Positions 8,011 to 16,810 of a stretch of 64,000 nucleotides of DNA are shown here, piece after piece; position 1 is the stretch's first letter, and each line of letters opens with the position of its first letter. Under the pieces are notes generated by a model. That model saw only the letters and a program-made list of their open reading frames with translations, was not told the DNA's origin and searched no databases. The position numbers were made by a program, and so were the translations under genes. Origin of the DNA: Streptomyces sp. CC208A (GTDB taxonomy: Bacteria > Actinomycetota > Actinomycetes > Streptomycetales > Streptomycetaceae); the NCBI RefSeq assembly GCF_030010625.1, contig NZ_JASCXN010000017.1, positions 80,973 through 144,972 on the forward strand, in the 5' to 3' direction.

Positions 8011-8901
8011 ATGAGCAACCTTCCCAAGATCGCGTGGATCGGCCTCGGCATCATGGGCTCCCCCATGTCCGAGAACCTGATCAAGGCCGGCTACTCGGTC
8101 ACCGGCTTCACCCTGGAGCAGGACAAGCTGGACCGCCTGGCCGCCGCCGGCGGCACCGCGGCCGGCTCGATCGCCGAGGCCGTCAAGGACGCCGACGTCG
8201 TCATCACGATGGTGCCCGCCTCCCCGCAGGTCGAGGCGATCTCCTACGGCCCCGACGGCATCCTGGAGAACGCCAAGCAGGGCGCGCTGATCATCGACAT
8301 GTCGTCGATCACCCCGCAGACCTCCGTCGACCTGGCGAAGAACGCCAAGGAGAAGGGCATCCGCGTCATCGACGCCCCCGTCTCCGGCGGCGAGGCCGGC
8401 GCCATCGAGGCCGTGCTCTCCATCATGGTCGGCGGCGAGCAGGCCGACTTCGACGCGGCCCTCCCGATCCTGGAGACCCTCGGCAAGACCATCGTCCTAT
8501 GCGGGCCGCACGGTTCCGGTCAGACGGTCAAGGCGGCCAACCAGCTCATCGTCGCCGTCAACATCCAGGCGTGCGCCGAGGCCGTGGTCTTCCTGGAGAA
8601 GTCCGGTGTGGACCTCCAGGCCGCCCTCGACGTCCTCAACGGCGGTCTGGCCGGCTCGACCGTACTGACCCGCAAGAAGGACAACTTCCTGAACCGGGAC
8701 TTCAAGCCCGGCTTCCGGATCGACCTGCACCACAAGGACATGGGCATCGTGACCGACGCCGCCCGCAACGTCGGCGCGGCCCTCCCGGTCGGCGCCGTGG
8801 TCGCCCAGCTCGTCGCCTCACTGCGCGCGCAGGGTGACGGCGGCCTGGACCACTCGGCCCTGCTCCGCGCCGTCGAGCGCCTCTCCGGCGCGCAGGTCTG
8901 A
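8011..8901 (+). CDS. glxR: Tartronate semialdehyde (2-hydroxy-3-oxopropionate) reductase
   Basis: This 296-aa beta-hydroxyacid dehydrogenase reduces tartronate semialdehyde to D-glycerate with NAD(P)H. Visible are the nucleotide-binding GLGIMGSPM (about residues 11-19), the substrate-binding DAPVSGGEAGA (121-131), and the catalytic GSGQTVKAANQ with Lys174, then an all-helical C-terminal domain. ATG at 8011 has GAGAGG about 6 nt upstream. It shares the hyi promoter and a small hairpin follows it. Length and motifs are standard for GlxR/GarR. Confidence 0.95.
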   Translation: MSNLPKIAWIGLGIMGSPMSENLIKAGYSVTGFTLEQDKLDRLAAAGGTAAGSIAEAVKDADVVITMVPASPQVEAISYGPDGILENAKQGALIIDMSSITPQTSVDLAKNAKEKGIRVIDAPVSGGEAGAIEAVLSIMVGGEQADFDAALPILETLGKTIVLCGPHGSGQTVKAANQLIVAVNIQACAEAVVFLEKSGVDLQAALDVLNGGLAGSTVLTRKKDNFLNRDFKPGFRIDLHHKDMGIVTDAARNVGAALPVGAVVAQLVASLRAQGDGGLDHSALLRAVERLSGAQV

Positions 8902-8907
8902 GCCGAA

Positions 8908-8925
8908 GCCCCGGGACCCCGGGGC
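8908..8925 (+). terminator. Small hairpin after glxR
   Basis: GCCCCGG pairs with CCGGGGC over a GACC loop, 7 bp after the stop codon. The 7-bp arms are short, so termination is only probable. Confidence 0.4.
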
Positions 8926-9006
8926 CCCAGATTTCCGGGCGGTGGCCGTGCTGACACCTGTCCTGTCGCGCCCAGGCGCGGCCGCCGCCCGGAACACCAC
9001 ACTTCA

Positions 9007-9050
9007 TTTTCAACAAACTGTTGACGTTTTCCGAGGGGCGTACCTACGCT
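9007..9050 (+). promoter_or_regulatory. katA promoter with the uricase-operon operator
   Basis: TTTT followed by the palindrome CAACAAACTGTTG (9011-9023) overlaps the -35 TTGACG (9021-9026). TACGCT (9045-9050) lies 18 bp further on as -10. Over 21 bp it differs from the uraD operon box by a single base, and the -35/-10 spacing is the same. This implies one regulator for uricase and catalase. Confidence 0.75.
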
Positions 9051-9094
9051 CCACGCATCGTCAGCAGCATCCTGCACGTACCGGAAAGGCCACG

Positions 9095-10552
9095 ATGTCG
9101 AAGCGCGTGCTTACGACCGAGTCCGGCGCCCCCGTCGCCGACAACCAGAACTCCGCCACCGCCGGCGTCGGTGGCCCCCTCCTCCTCCAGGACCAGCACC
9201 TCCTCGAGAAGCTCGCGCGCTTCAACCGTGAGCGGATCCCGGAGCGCGTGGTGCACGCCCGCGGCTCCGGCGCGTACGGCTACTTCGAGGTGACCGACGA
9301 CGTCACCGGCTTCACCAAGGCGGACTTCCTCTCCGAGGTGGGCAAGAGGACTGAGCTCTTCATCCGCTTCTCCACCGTGGCCGACTCGCTCGGCGGCGCG
9401 GACGCGGTCCGCGACCCGCGCGGCTTCGCGGTGAAGTTCTACACCGAGGAGGGCAACTACGACCTCGTCGGCAACAACACCCCGGTCTTCTTCATCAAGG
9501 ACCCGATCAAGTTCCCCGACTTCATCCACTCCCAGAAGCGCGACCCCTTCACGGGCCGTCAGGAGCCGGACAACGTCTGGGACTTCTGGGCCCACGCCCC
9601 CGAGGCCACCCACCAGATCACCTGGCTCATGGGCGACCGCGGCATCCCGGCCTCGTACCGTCACATGAACGGCTACGGCTCGCACACCTACCAGTGGACC
9701 AACGAGGCGGGCGAGGCCTTCTTCGTCAAGTACCACTTCAAGACGAACCAGGGCGTGCGCTCCCTCTCCTCCGAGCAGGCCGCCGAGCTCGTCGGCAAGG
9801 ACGCCAACTCGCACCAGACGGACCTGCTCCAGGCCATCGAGCGCGGCGTGAACCCGTCCTGGACGCTCTACGTGCAGGTCATGCCGGCCGCCGAGGCCGC
9901 CGACTACCGCTTCAACCCGTTCGACCTCACCAAGGTGTGGCCGCACGGCGACTACCCGCTCCAGCGCGTCGGCCGGATGGTCCTCGACCGCAACCCGGAC
10001 AACGTCTTCGCCGAGGTCGAGCAGGCCGCGTTCTCCCCGAACAACTTCGTCCCGGGCATCGGCCCGTCGCCGGACAAGATGCTCCAGGGCCGCCTCTTCG
10101 CCTACGCGGACGCCCACCGCTACCGCCTCGGTGTCAACCACACCCAGCTGCCGGTGAACGCCCCCAAGGCGACCGTCGCCGAGAACTACGGCCGGGACGG
10201 CTTCATGGCCACCCGCAACGGCTCGCGGTACGACAAGAACTACGAGCCCAACTCGTACCAGGGCCCGGCCCAGACCGACGCGCCGCTCTCCGCGCCGCTC
10301 GCGGTCCACGGCTGGACCGGCACCCACGCGGCCCCGCAGCACGCCAAGGACGACGACTTCTTCCAGGCCGGCGAGCTCTACCGTCTGATGTCGGAGGACG
10401 AGAAGTCCCGCCTGATCGCCAACATCGCCGGCGGTCTCTCCCAGGTGTCCCGCGAGGACGTCATCGAGAAGAACATCGCCCACTTCGCCGCGGCGGACGC
10501 GGAGTACGGCAAGCGCGTCGAGGAGGCGGTCCGCGCCCTGCGCGAGGACTGA
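9095..10552 (+). CDS. katA: Monofunctional haem catalase
   Basis: This 485-aa small-subunit catalase dismutates H2O2. It shows the distal His in RVVHARGSGAYGYFEV (His54), FIRFSTV, the Asn-containing NYDLVGNNTPVFF, the NADPH/haem pocket region, and the proximal Tyr in RLFAYADAHRYRLGVN. The ORF is open upstream; ATG at 9095 follows GGAAAGG by about 5 nt and gives the usual MSKRVLTTESGAPV start. It stands alone between two hairpins. Its promoter box is shared with the urate oxidase operon, so its job here is most likely removal of the H2O2 made by uricase. Confidence 0.97.
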   Translation: MSKRVLTTESGAPVADNQNSATAGVGGPLLLQDQHLLEKLARFNRERIPERVVHARGSGAYGYFEVTDDVTGFTKADFLSEVGKRTELFIRFSTVADSLGGADAVRDPRGFAVKFYTEEGNYDLVGNNTPVFFIKDPIKFPDFIHSQKRDPFTGRQEPDNVWDFWAHAPEATHQITWLMGDRGIPASYRHMNGYGSHTYQWTNEAGEAFFVKYHFKTNQGVRSLSSEQAAELVGKDANSHQTDLLQAIERGVNPSWTLYVQVMPAAEAADYRFNPFDLTKVWPHGDYPLQRVGRMVLDRNPDNVFAEVEQAAFSPNNFVPGIGPSPDKMLQGRLFAYADAHRYRLGVNHTQLPVNAPKATVAENYGRDGFMATRNGSRYDKNYEPNSYQGPAQTDAPLSAPLAVHGWTGTHAAPQHAKDDDFFQAGELYRLMSEDEKSRLIANIAGGLSQVSREDVIEKNIAHFAAADAEYGKRVEEAVRALRED

Positions 10553-10573
10553 TCCTCTCCCGACGACCAGACC

Positions 10574-10609
10574 GCGTACGGCAGCTGACGGGAGGTCAAT
10601 GCCGTACGC
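10574..10609 (+). terminator. katA terminator hairpin
   Basis: GCGTACGGCA and TGCCGTACGC form a 10-bp stem, and GCTGAC/GTCA inside can extend it with one mismatch. It starts 22 bp after the catalase stop. Confidence 0.65.
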
Positions 10610-10992
10610 CGTCCGGAACACCGGCCCGGATGAGGGGTGGCCGGTGTTCATGGACAGCGTGAGGACCGCGGCGGCTGCGAGCCAGTGCGGTGGCCAGGAC
10701 GCCCGGCCCCCCTTTCAGACCTGAAGGAAGGGACCGGCCGAAGCGCCCGCCGGAGCCGCCGCGGTCCCAACGCCCTCCCTCCCGACGCCTTTCCCGCACA
10801 AGGGAATTCACAGACTCCGCCCGGCGGCGCGAACGACCCGCTCTCGACGCCGCCCTCGCACTGCTTCGCAGGCTTCGGACGGCCGCGTCGGACTCCGTCC
10901 GCCGGCCTCGGGAGCAGGCACCCGCCAAAGCTCCGCCCGGCGGCGCGAACGTCCTGTCGCGCCAGCCTCGTGCCGTCGGGCGGTCATCAAGC
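10610..10992. repeat. Non-coding stretch with a 21-bp direct repeat
   Basis: An identical 21-bp block starting CTCCGCCCGGCGGCG occurs at 10815-10835 and 10931-10951. No ORF in the stretch resembles a real gene, and the open frame crossing it has poor codon character. It looks like decayed sequence in front of a truncated regulator. Confidence 0.5.
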
Positions 10993-11035
10993 AAGAGCGC
11001 GGAACCAGGTTTACGGTCCCTGGTTCCGCGCTCTT
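10993..11035. terminator. Strong hairpin with TTTCGT tail
   Basis: Perfect 17-bp arms (AAGAGCGCGGAACCAGG and its complement) span a 9-nt loop and are followed by T-rich TTCGTG. It is the strongest intrinsic-terminator shape in the window. It lies inside the long open frame of the next gene, so that gene must start downstream. Confidence 0.75.
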
Positions 11036-11112
11036 TCGTGTACGGGGACGGCGCGGAGCCCCGCGGCGAGGGCGGCGGTGACGGCGAGCGGTGTTTCGAG
11101 GAGGAGGTGGCG

Positions 11113-11814
11113 GTGGTCCGGGCGACCGAACCGGGCGCCGCCCTGGCCGACTTGGCGGTGTCGGTCGGCGGGCCGGTGCCGGAGCCGCTCGCCTCGGCGC
11201 GGGATCTGCCGGGGCGGCTGGCCGCGCTGCTGGAGTGGGTGTGGCGGGAGACGGTGCTGCCGGAGTGGCCGCGGCGGCGTCGGGTGATGGAGGCCGATGT
11301 GACGGGCCGGACCGCGCGCCTCGCGCGGGACGGCTGGGCGGCGGCGCTGGACGAGCTGTGTCCGGGGAGGACGCGCTGGCTGGGGGACGGCCGGCTCCAG
11401 GTCAACGCCCGTGACTATCCGCCGCGTTCGGTCGAGGGCGGCCGACTGCTGCTGGTGCCGGTGACGCCGGCGACGGGGTGGGTGTCATGGGACGCGGACA
11501 GGGAGGGGGACGAGCGGTACGCGATCGTCTATCCCTGCGCGGGAGTTCTGGCGGACGGCTCGGGCCCCGCGGTGCCGGAGGCGCTGGCCGCGCTGCTCGG
11601 GACGGCTCGCGCGGGCGTCCTGCTGCGCCTCGAATCGCCCCTGTCGACCAGCCAGTTGGTGGCGCTGACCGGGCAGGGCCTCGGGTCGGTGGGGCGGCAC
11701 CTGAAGGTGCTGCACGACGCCGGGCTCGTGCGGCGCAGGCGGGCGGGGCGGTCGGTGCTGTACGACTGGACGGACGCCGGCGCCGTTCTCGTACAAGCGC
11801 GGAGAGCGCCCTAG
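11113..11814 (+). CDS. ArsR-family winged-helix regulator, apparently N-terminally truncated
   Basis: The last ~80 residues form a winged helix: LLRLESPLSTSQLVALTGQGLGSVGRHLKVLHDAGLVRRRRAGRSVLYDWT. The part before it (LPGRLAALLEWVWRETVLPEWPRRRRVMEADVTGRTARLARDGW...) matches the linker of ~330-aa Streptomyces ArsR-like proteins. Their first ~100 residues are absent here. GTG at 11113 follows GAGGAGG and gives 233 aa; the longer open frame back to 10690 runs through a terminator hairpin and is unlikely to be translated. Its TAG stop shares CTAG with the convergent gene's TAG. It may be a working short regulator or a 5'-deleted remnant. Confidence 0.55.
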   Translation: MVRATEPGAALADLAVSVGGPVPEPLASARDLPGRLAALLEWVWRETVLPEWPRRRRVMEADVTGRTARLARDGWAAALDELCPGRTRWLGDGRLQVNARDYPPRSVEGGRLLLVPVTPATGWVSWDADREGDERYAIVYPCAGVLADGSGPAVPEALAALLGTARAGVLLRLESPLSTSQLVALTGQGLGSVGRHLKVLHDAGLVRRRRAGRSVLYDWTDAGAVLVQARRAP

Positions 11815-12206
11815 AAGCCCGCCCAGGCGCGGAGGCGTTCGCCGAGGACGACGGCGTGCGGCAGGCGGGCGAGGGCGGCCGCGTCCACCCGTACGCCCTG
11901 CTCCGCCAGGCGGGCGGCGAGGGCCGCCCAGTGGGCGGTCTCCTCCTCCGCGGTCCGGCCGTCGGCGGGCTCGTCGGGGCCGACGACCGTCCGGGCGGTC
12001 TCCTCGACGGATTCCACCGTGAGGAAGTCCCGGATGTCGCCGTCGCCCATGAGGCTCTCGCTCCAGCCCCGGTCGTCGAGGAGGACCAGGGCGTGCCCGT
12101 CGGGGAGTTCGGCCTCCAGCCGGGCCGAGACCGACAGCTGTCGGGCCGTGGTGCGGGGCTCGTCCAGCTCGACGTGGGTGACCAGGCGGGCGACGGCGGC
12201 GGTCAT
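11811..12206 (-). CDS. Hypothetical protein, 131 aa
   Basis: The ATG at 12206 is preceded by GAGGAG at a good distance. The protein MTAAVARLVTHVELDEPRTT... is acidic, cytoplasmic and without recognisable motifs. A central E-L-P-D-G-H-A-L-V-L-L-D-D-R-G-W-S segment suggests a beta strand and turn, and the C-terminal half is helical with many Ala/Leu. I do not recognise the family, though it looks like a conserved actinobacterial small protein. It overlaps the ArsR gene end-to-end by the bases CTAG. Confidence 0.65.
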   Translation of the reverse strand: MTAAVARLVTHVELDEPRTTARQLSVSARLEAELPDGHALVLLDDRGWSESLMGDGDIRDFLTVESVEETARTVVGPDEPADGRTAEEETAHWAALAARLAEQGVRVDAAALARLPHAVVLGERLRAWAGF

Positions 12207-12276
12207 GGCGCTCTCCTCTTTCCCGGCTCCGTCTCCAGGGGCCGGGTGTCCAACATAACCGGCGGCCGGACAACGC

Positions 12277-12312
12277 CACGTGCCCGGCCGGACGGATCCG
12301 GTCGGGCACGTG
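12277..12312. other. CACGTG-ended inverted repeat
   Basis: CACGTGCCCGGCCGGA pairs with its near-complement ending CGGGCACGTG (one mismatch) over a short loop. It lies between gcl and the 131-aa gene, and could be a second terminator or an operator. Confidence 0.4.
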
Positions 12313-12334
12313 CGCGGGGATGGGGCCCCGGGGT

Positions 12335-12380
12335 GGGCCCGCCCGCGCCCTTCACGTGGACGACGGGCGCGGGCGGGCCC
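12335..12380 (-). terminator. gcl terminator hairpin
   Basis: Perfect 16-bp arms GGGCCCGCCCGCGCCC and their complement span a 14-nt loop, 6 bp beyond the gcl stop codon. Confidence 0.8.
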
Positions 12381-12385
12381 GGCGA

Positions 12386-14173
<1,788 letters not shown>

Positions 14174-14232
14174 GGGAGTGCTCCTGCTTCGGCCGGTCGG
14201 TCGCAGGTTCCGGGCGGACCGCCCGAGCCTGT

Positions 14233-14268
14233 TTCCGTAATGCGGAAGAACTGTTCTGCTATACGGAA
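14233..14268 (-). promoter_or_regulatory. Paired TTCCG...CGGAA operators of gcl
   Basis: TTCCGTAATGCGGAA (14233-14247) and TTCTGCTATACGGAA (14254-14268) lie 21 bp apart, start to start. That is two helical turns and the same spacing as the pair upstream of hyi. They are 60-95 bp from the gcl ATG, in promoter position. Confidence 0.7.
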
Positions 14269-14418
14269 GCAATGTAGGTGGGGGTCGGGAAGCCGTCAAG
14301 GGACCGCCCACCAGACGGGCACCGAACGGGCACCGGTGGCCTCTTCCTGATGGCCGAAGTCGCCCCCTCGGACGGCCGGATTGGTGGACGATGGCCGAAC
14401 GGAAAGAGGGGGTTCGGC

Positions 14419-15390
14419 GTGGGTGAGTCGGTATCGGTGCGCTGTCCGGAGTGCCGGCGGAGCCATCCGTACGCGGCACCCGTCTTCCCCTGCGCCTGCG
14501 GGAGCCCGGTCGCCGCGCCGGTGATCCCGGACGCGCCCGCCGAACCGGTCCGGCACCGGACCTGGCAGGACGAGTGGGTCACCGTCCGCTGCGGCGCCTG
14601 CGGCCGCGAGGACGAGTGGCCGCACCCGGAGCTGGGCTGCTCCTGCGGGGCGGTGCTGCGGATCCCGGTGGCACCGGTGACGGCGGAGACACCGGTGCCA
14701 CCGGTGACGGCGGAGACCGAGGCGGGGGCGGGGGTCTCGCTCCCCGGCCCGGAGACCACACCCGAGGAGGGGTACGGCTCCGAGGGCTACGGCCCCCGGC
14801 TGTCCGAGCCGGACGACTCCGCCGGCACCGGGCCCGCCCCCGACCCGGCGGCCTTCCTCCCCGCCCGGGATCCGGAGGCCGAGGAGAACGGCGAAGGGCC
14901 CGCCGCTCCCGTCTCCGACTGGTTCGGGGCCCCGCCCCGGTCCTTCGCCGAGCGGTACCCCGCGCACCTCCCGTTCCCGCCGGCCGCGCCGCGGCCGGCG
15001 CCGGCGCGGGGCGCGTTCCGGCCGGTGACGATCCGGACGGCGCGGGACGCGGTCGCCGCGGCGGCGGCGTACCTCGACTGGCTCGGGTTCCGGGAGATCG
15101 TGCAGCCGGAGGACCGGCACTCCGCCGCGGTGGACCTGCGCGGTCCCGGGCTCGTCGCCCAGGTCGACCCGACCACCCGGCCGACCGGGCTGCGGGCCGT
15201 GGAGTGCCTGTGGCTCAACGGGCTCAGCGCCTCCGCCGTGAGCGTCTTCTTCTCGCTGGCCGGCTACACACCGGAGGCCCGGTCCCGTGCCGTCGAGATA
15301 CGGCTGCCGCTCTTCGTCCTCGACCTGACCGGCACCCCGCAGCCCGTGAACGACGCGGCCGACGAGCTCACCTCGGGCGGCGCCATCTGA
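14419..15390 (+). CDS. Zinc-ribbon protein with possible nuclease-like C-terminal domain
   Basis: From GTG at 14419 (AGAGGGGG 6 nt upstream) the 323-aa product opens with two Cys4 ribbons. The first is CPECRRSHPYAAPVFPCAC (about residues 9-27) and the second CGACGREDEWPHPELGCSC (about 58-76). A Pro/Glu/Gly-rich disordered linker follows to about residue 190. The C-terminal ~120 residues begin TARDAVAAAAAYLDWLGFREI and contain DLRGPGLVAQVDPTT and AVEIRLPLFVLDL. This alpha/beta pattern recalls Mrr-like PD-(D/E)XK domains, but the catalytic Lys is not evident. Function is unknown; the nuclease-like fold is a weak suggestion. Confidence 0.65.
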   Translation: MGESVSVRCPECRRSHPYAAPVFPCACGSPVAAPVIPDAPAEPVRHRTWQDEWVTVRCGACGREDEWPHPELGCSCGAVLRIPVAPVTAETPVPPVTAETEAGAGVSLPGPETTPEEGYGSEGYGPRLSEPDDSAGTGPAPDPAAFLPARDPEAEENGEGPAAPVSDWFGAPPRSFAERYPAHLPFPPAAPRPAPARGAFRPVTIRTARDAVAAAAAYLDWLGFREIVQPEDRHSAAVDLRGPGLVAQVDPTTRPTGLRAVECLWLNGLSASAVSVFFSLAGYTPEARSRAVEIRLPLFVLDLTGTPQPVNDAADELTSGGAI

Positions 15391-15495
15391 TCCGTACGAC
15401 CTGATCGGTACGACCGGCCCTCGGCGAACGGATTCGGCCATCCACGCGTGACGATCATGCTCCGCCGGGCAGAAACATCCCGGGGGGTGGGCCTC

Positions 15496-16263
15496 ATGGG
15501 GACGGGGACGTGGTGGTTCGTGGCGGCGGCCGGTGCCGCCTGGGCCGAGCTGCTGGTCGCGGCGGTACTGCTGCGTGTACGGGGCGGAGAAGGCGGTACG
15601 GGCTCCGCCGGCGCGGTGCCGGGGCCGGAGGCGCTGGCCCTGCTGCGAGGCGGGCGGCGGGCCGCGGTGACGGTCGCGCTGGTGGCGCTGCACCAGCGCG
15701 GGGCGGTCGCGGCGGGCCGCAAACATACGATTCGGGCCAATGGCGGGCCCGGCCGGATCCGGGACCCTCTCCAGCTCGGCGTCCACCGCTCGCTGCGCAA
15801 CGCCCTGGCCCTGTCCGCGCTCGGCCGGCGCCCCGAGGCGCGCCGGGCGGTGGACGGCCTGCGGGCCGAGCTGGGCCGGGCGGGGCTGCTGCGGCCGCCG
15901 GGGCGCCGCCGCACGGCCCTCCTGCTGCTGGCCGCGGCGCCGGGGACGCTCGCCGCCGGGCTGCTCGCCGGCGCCCGCACGGAGGACGGTCCCGGACCCG
16001 TACTCGTACTGGCGGCCGGGGGTCCTGTCCTCCTGGCGGCGCTCGCCCTCCTGCGGCTGCCGCCGGCGACGCGGGCCGCCCGCCGGCTCCTGGCCGAGCT
16101 GCGGGAGCGGCACCCGCTGCCCGCGCACCGGCGGGAGGTGACGGACGGGCACCTGGTCCAGCTGTACGTGGCGCTCTACGGCGATCCGGCGCTCGCCCTG
16201 TTCCTGCCGCGCTTCTCCCGCGACGGGGGCCTGCTCGGCCGCCGCCCCTCCGACGGGGGCTGA
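15496..16263 (+). CDS. TIGR04222-type membrane protein
   Basis: This 255-aa protein has a first membrane helix at residues 5-25 (WWFVAAAGAAWAELLVAAVLL). Two more adjacent helices lie in the middle (ALLLLAAAPGTLAAGLLAG and VLVLAAGGPVLLAALALL), with a soluble Arg-rich segment between. This is the layout of the actinobacterial TIGR04222 family. An in-frame GTG at 15448 gives 16 more residues; ATG at 15496 lies behind a G-rich GGGGGGTGGG site and starts directly at the helix. Function is unknown, and the adjacent GNAT may be unrelated. Confidence 0.65.
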   Translation: MGTGTWWFVAAAGAAWAELLVAAVLLRVRGGEGGTGSAGAVPGPEALALLRGGRRAAVTVALVALHQRGAVAAGRKHTIRANGGPGRIRDPLQLGVHRSLRNALALSALGRRPEARRAVDGLRAELGRAGLLRPPGRRRTALLLLAAAPGTLAAGLLAGARTEDGPGPVLVLAAGGPVLLAALALLRLPPATRAARRLLAELRERHPLPAHRREVTDGHLVQLYVALYGDPALALFLPRFSRDGGLLGRRPSDGG

Positions 16264-16282
16264 GGCCGGGCCATACTGGCGT

Positions 16283-16810
16283 ATGCGCATCCGAGCGGCC
16301 GCACCGGCCGAACTCCCCCTGCTCCGGTCGATCGAGCGCGCGGCGGGCGAACCGTTCCGTACCCTCGGCATGACGGCGATCGCCGACGACGAACCCCTCC
16401 CGCTGGACGTCCTTGAGGGGTACCGGGCGGCGGGCCGGGCGTGGGTGGCGGTCGACGGGACCGACCGGCCCGTCGCGTATCTGCTCATGGACCCCGTCGA
16501 CGGCGCCGCCCACATCGAGCAGGTCTCCGTGCACCCGGAAGCGGCCCGCCGGGGCGTCGGCCGGGCGCTGATCGAGCACCTGGCGGAGGCCGCCCGGGCC
16601 GAGGGCCTGACGGCCCTGACCCTGACGACCTTCGCCGAAGTGCCGTGGAACGCCCCGTACTACACCCGTCTCGGCTTCCGCCCCCTCGCCGACGCCGACC
16701 CCGCCCTGACGGACGGCCTGCGCGCCATCAGCGCCGCCGAGGCCGCCCACGGCCTGGCGGCCTGGCCCCGCGTCTGCATGCGCCGCGAACTGGCGCCGCC
16801 GTCGGCCTAG
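16283..16810 (+). CDS. GNAT-family N-acetyltransferase
   Basis: This 175-aa single-domain acetyltransferase has motif A EQVSVHPEAARRGVGRALIEHLAEAARAEG (R-R-G-V-G-R acetyl-CoA loop near residue 92) and the motif B segment VPWNAPYYTRLGFRPL. The substrate cannot be told. CATACT lies 5 nt before the ATG and no ribosome site is seen, so the transcript may be leaderless. The TAG stop overlaps the TAG stop of the convergent acyl-CoA ligase in the shared bases CTAG. Confidence 0.88.
   Translation: MRIRAAAPAELPLLRSIERAAGEPFRTLGMTAIADDEPLPLDVLEGYRAAGRAWVAVDGTDRPVAYLLMDPVDGAAHIEQVSVHPEAARRGVGRALIEHLAEAARAEGLTALTLTTFAEVPWNAPYYTRLGFRPLADADPALTDGLRAISAAEAAHGLAAWPRVCMRRELAPPSA

Noticed and set aside
10690..11112. 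N-terminal extension of the ArsR-type ORF
   Set aside because: It crosses a 17-bp-arm terminator hairpin and a direct repeat, and its residues do not match the family N-terminus.
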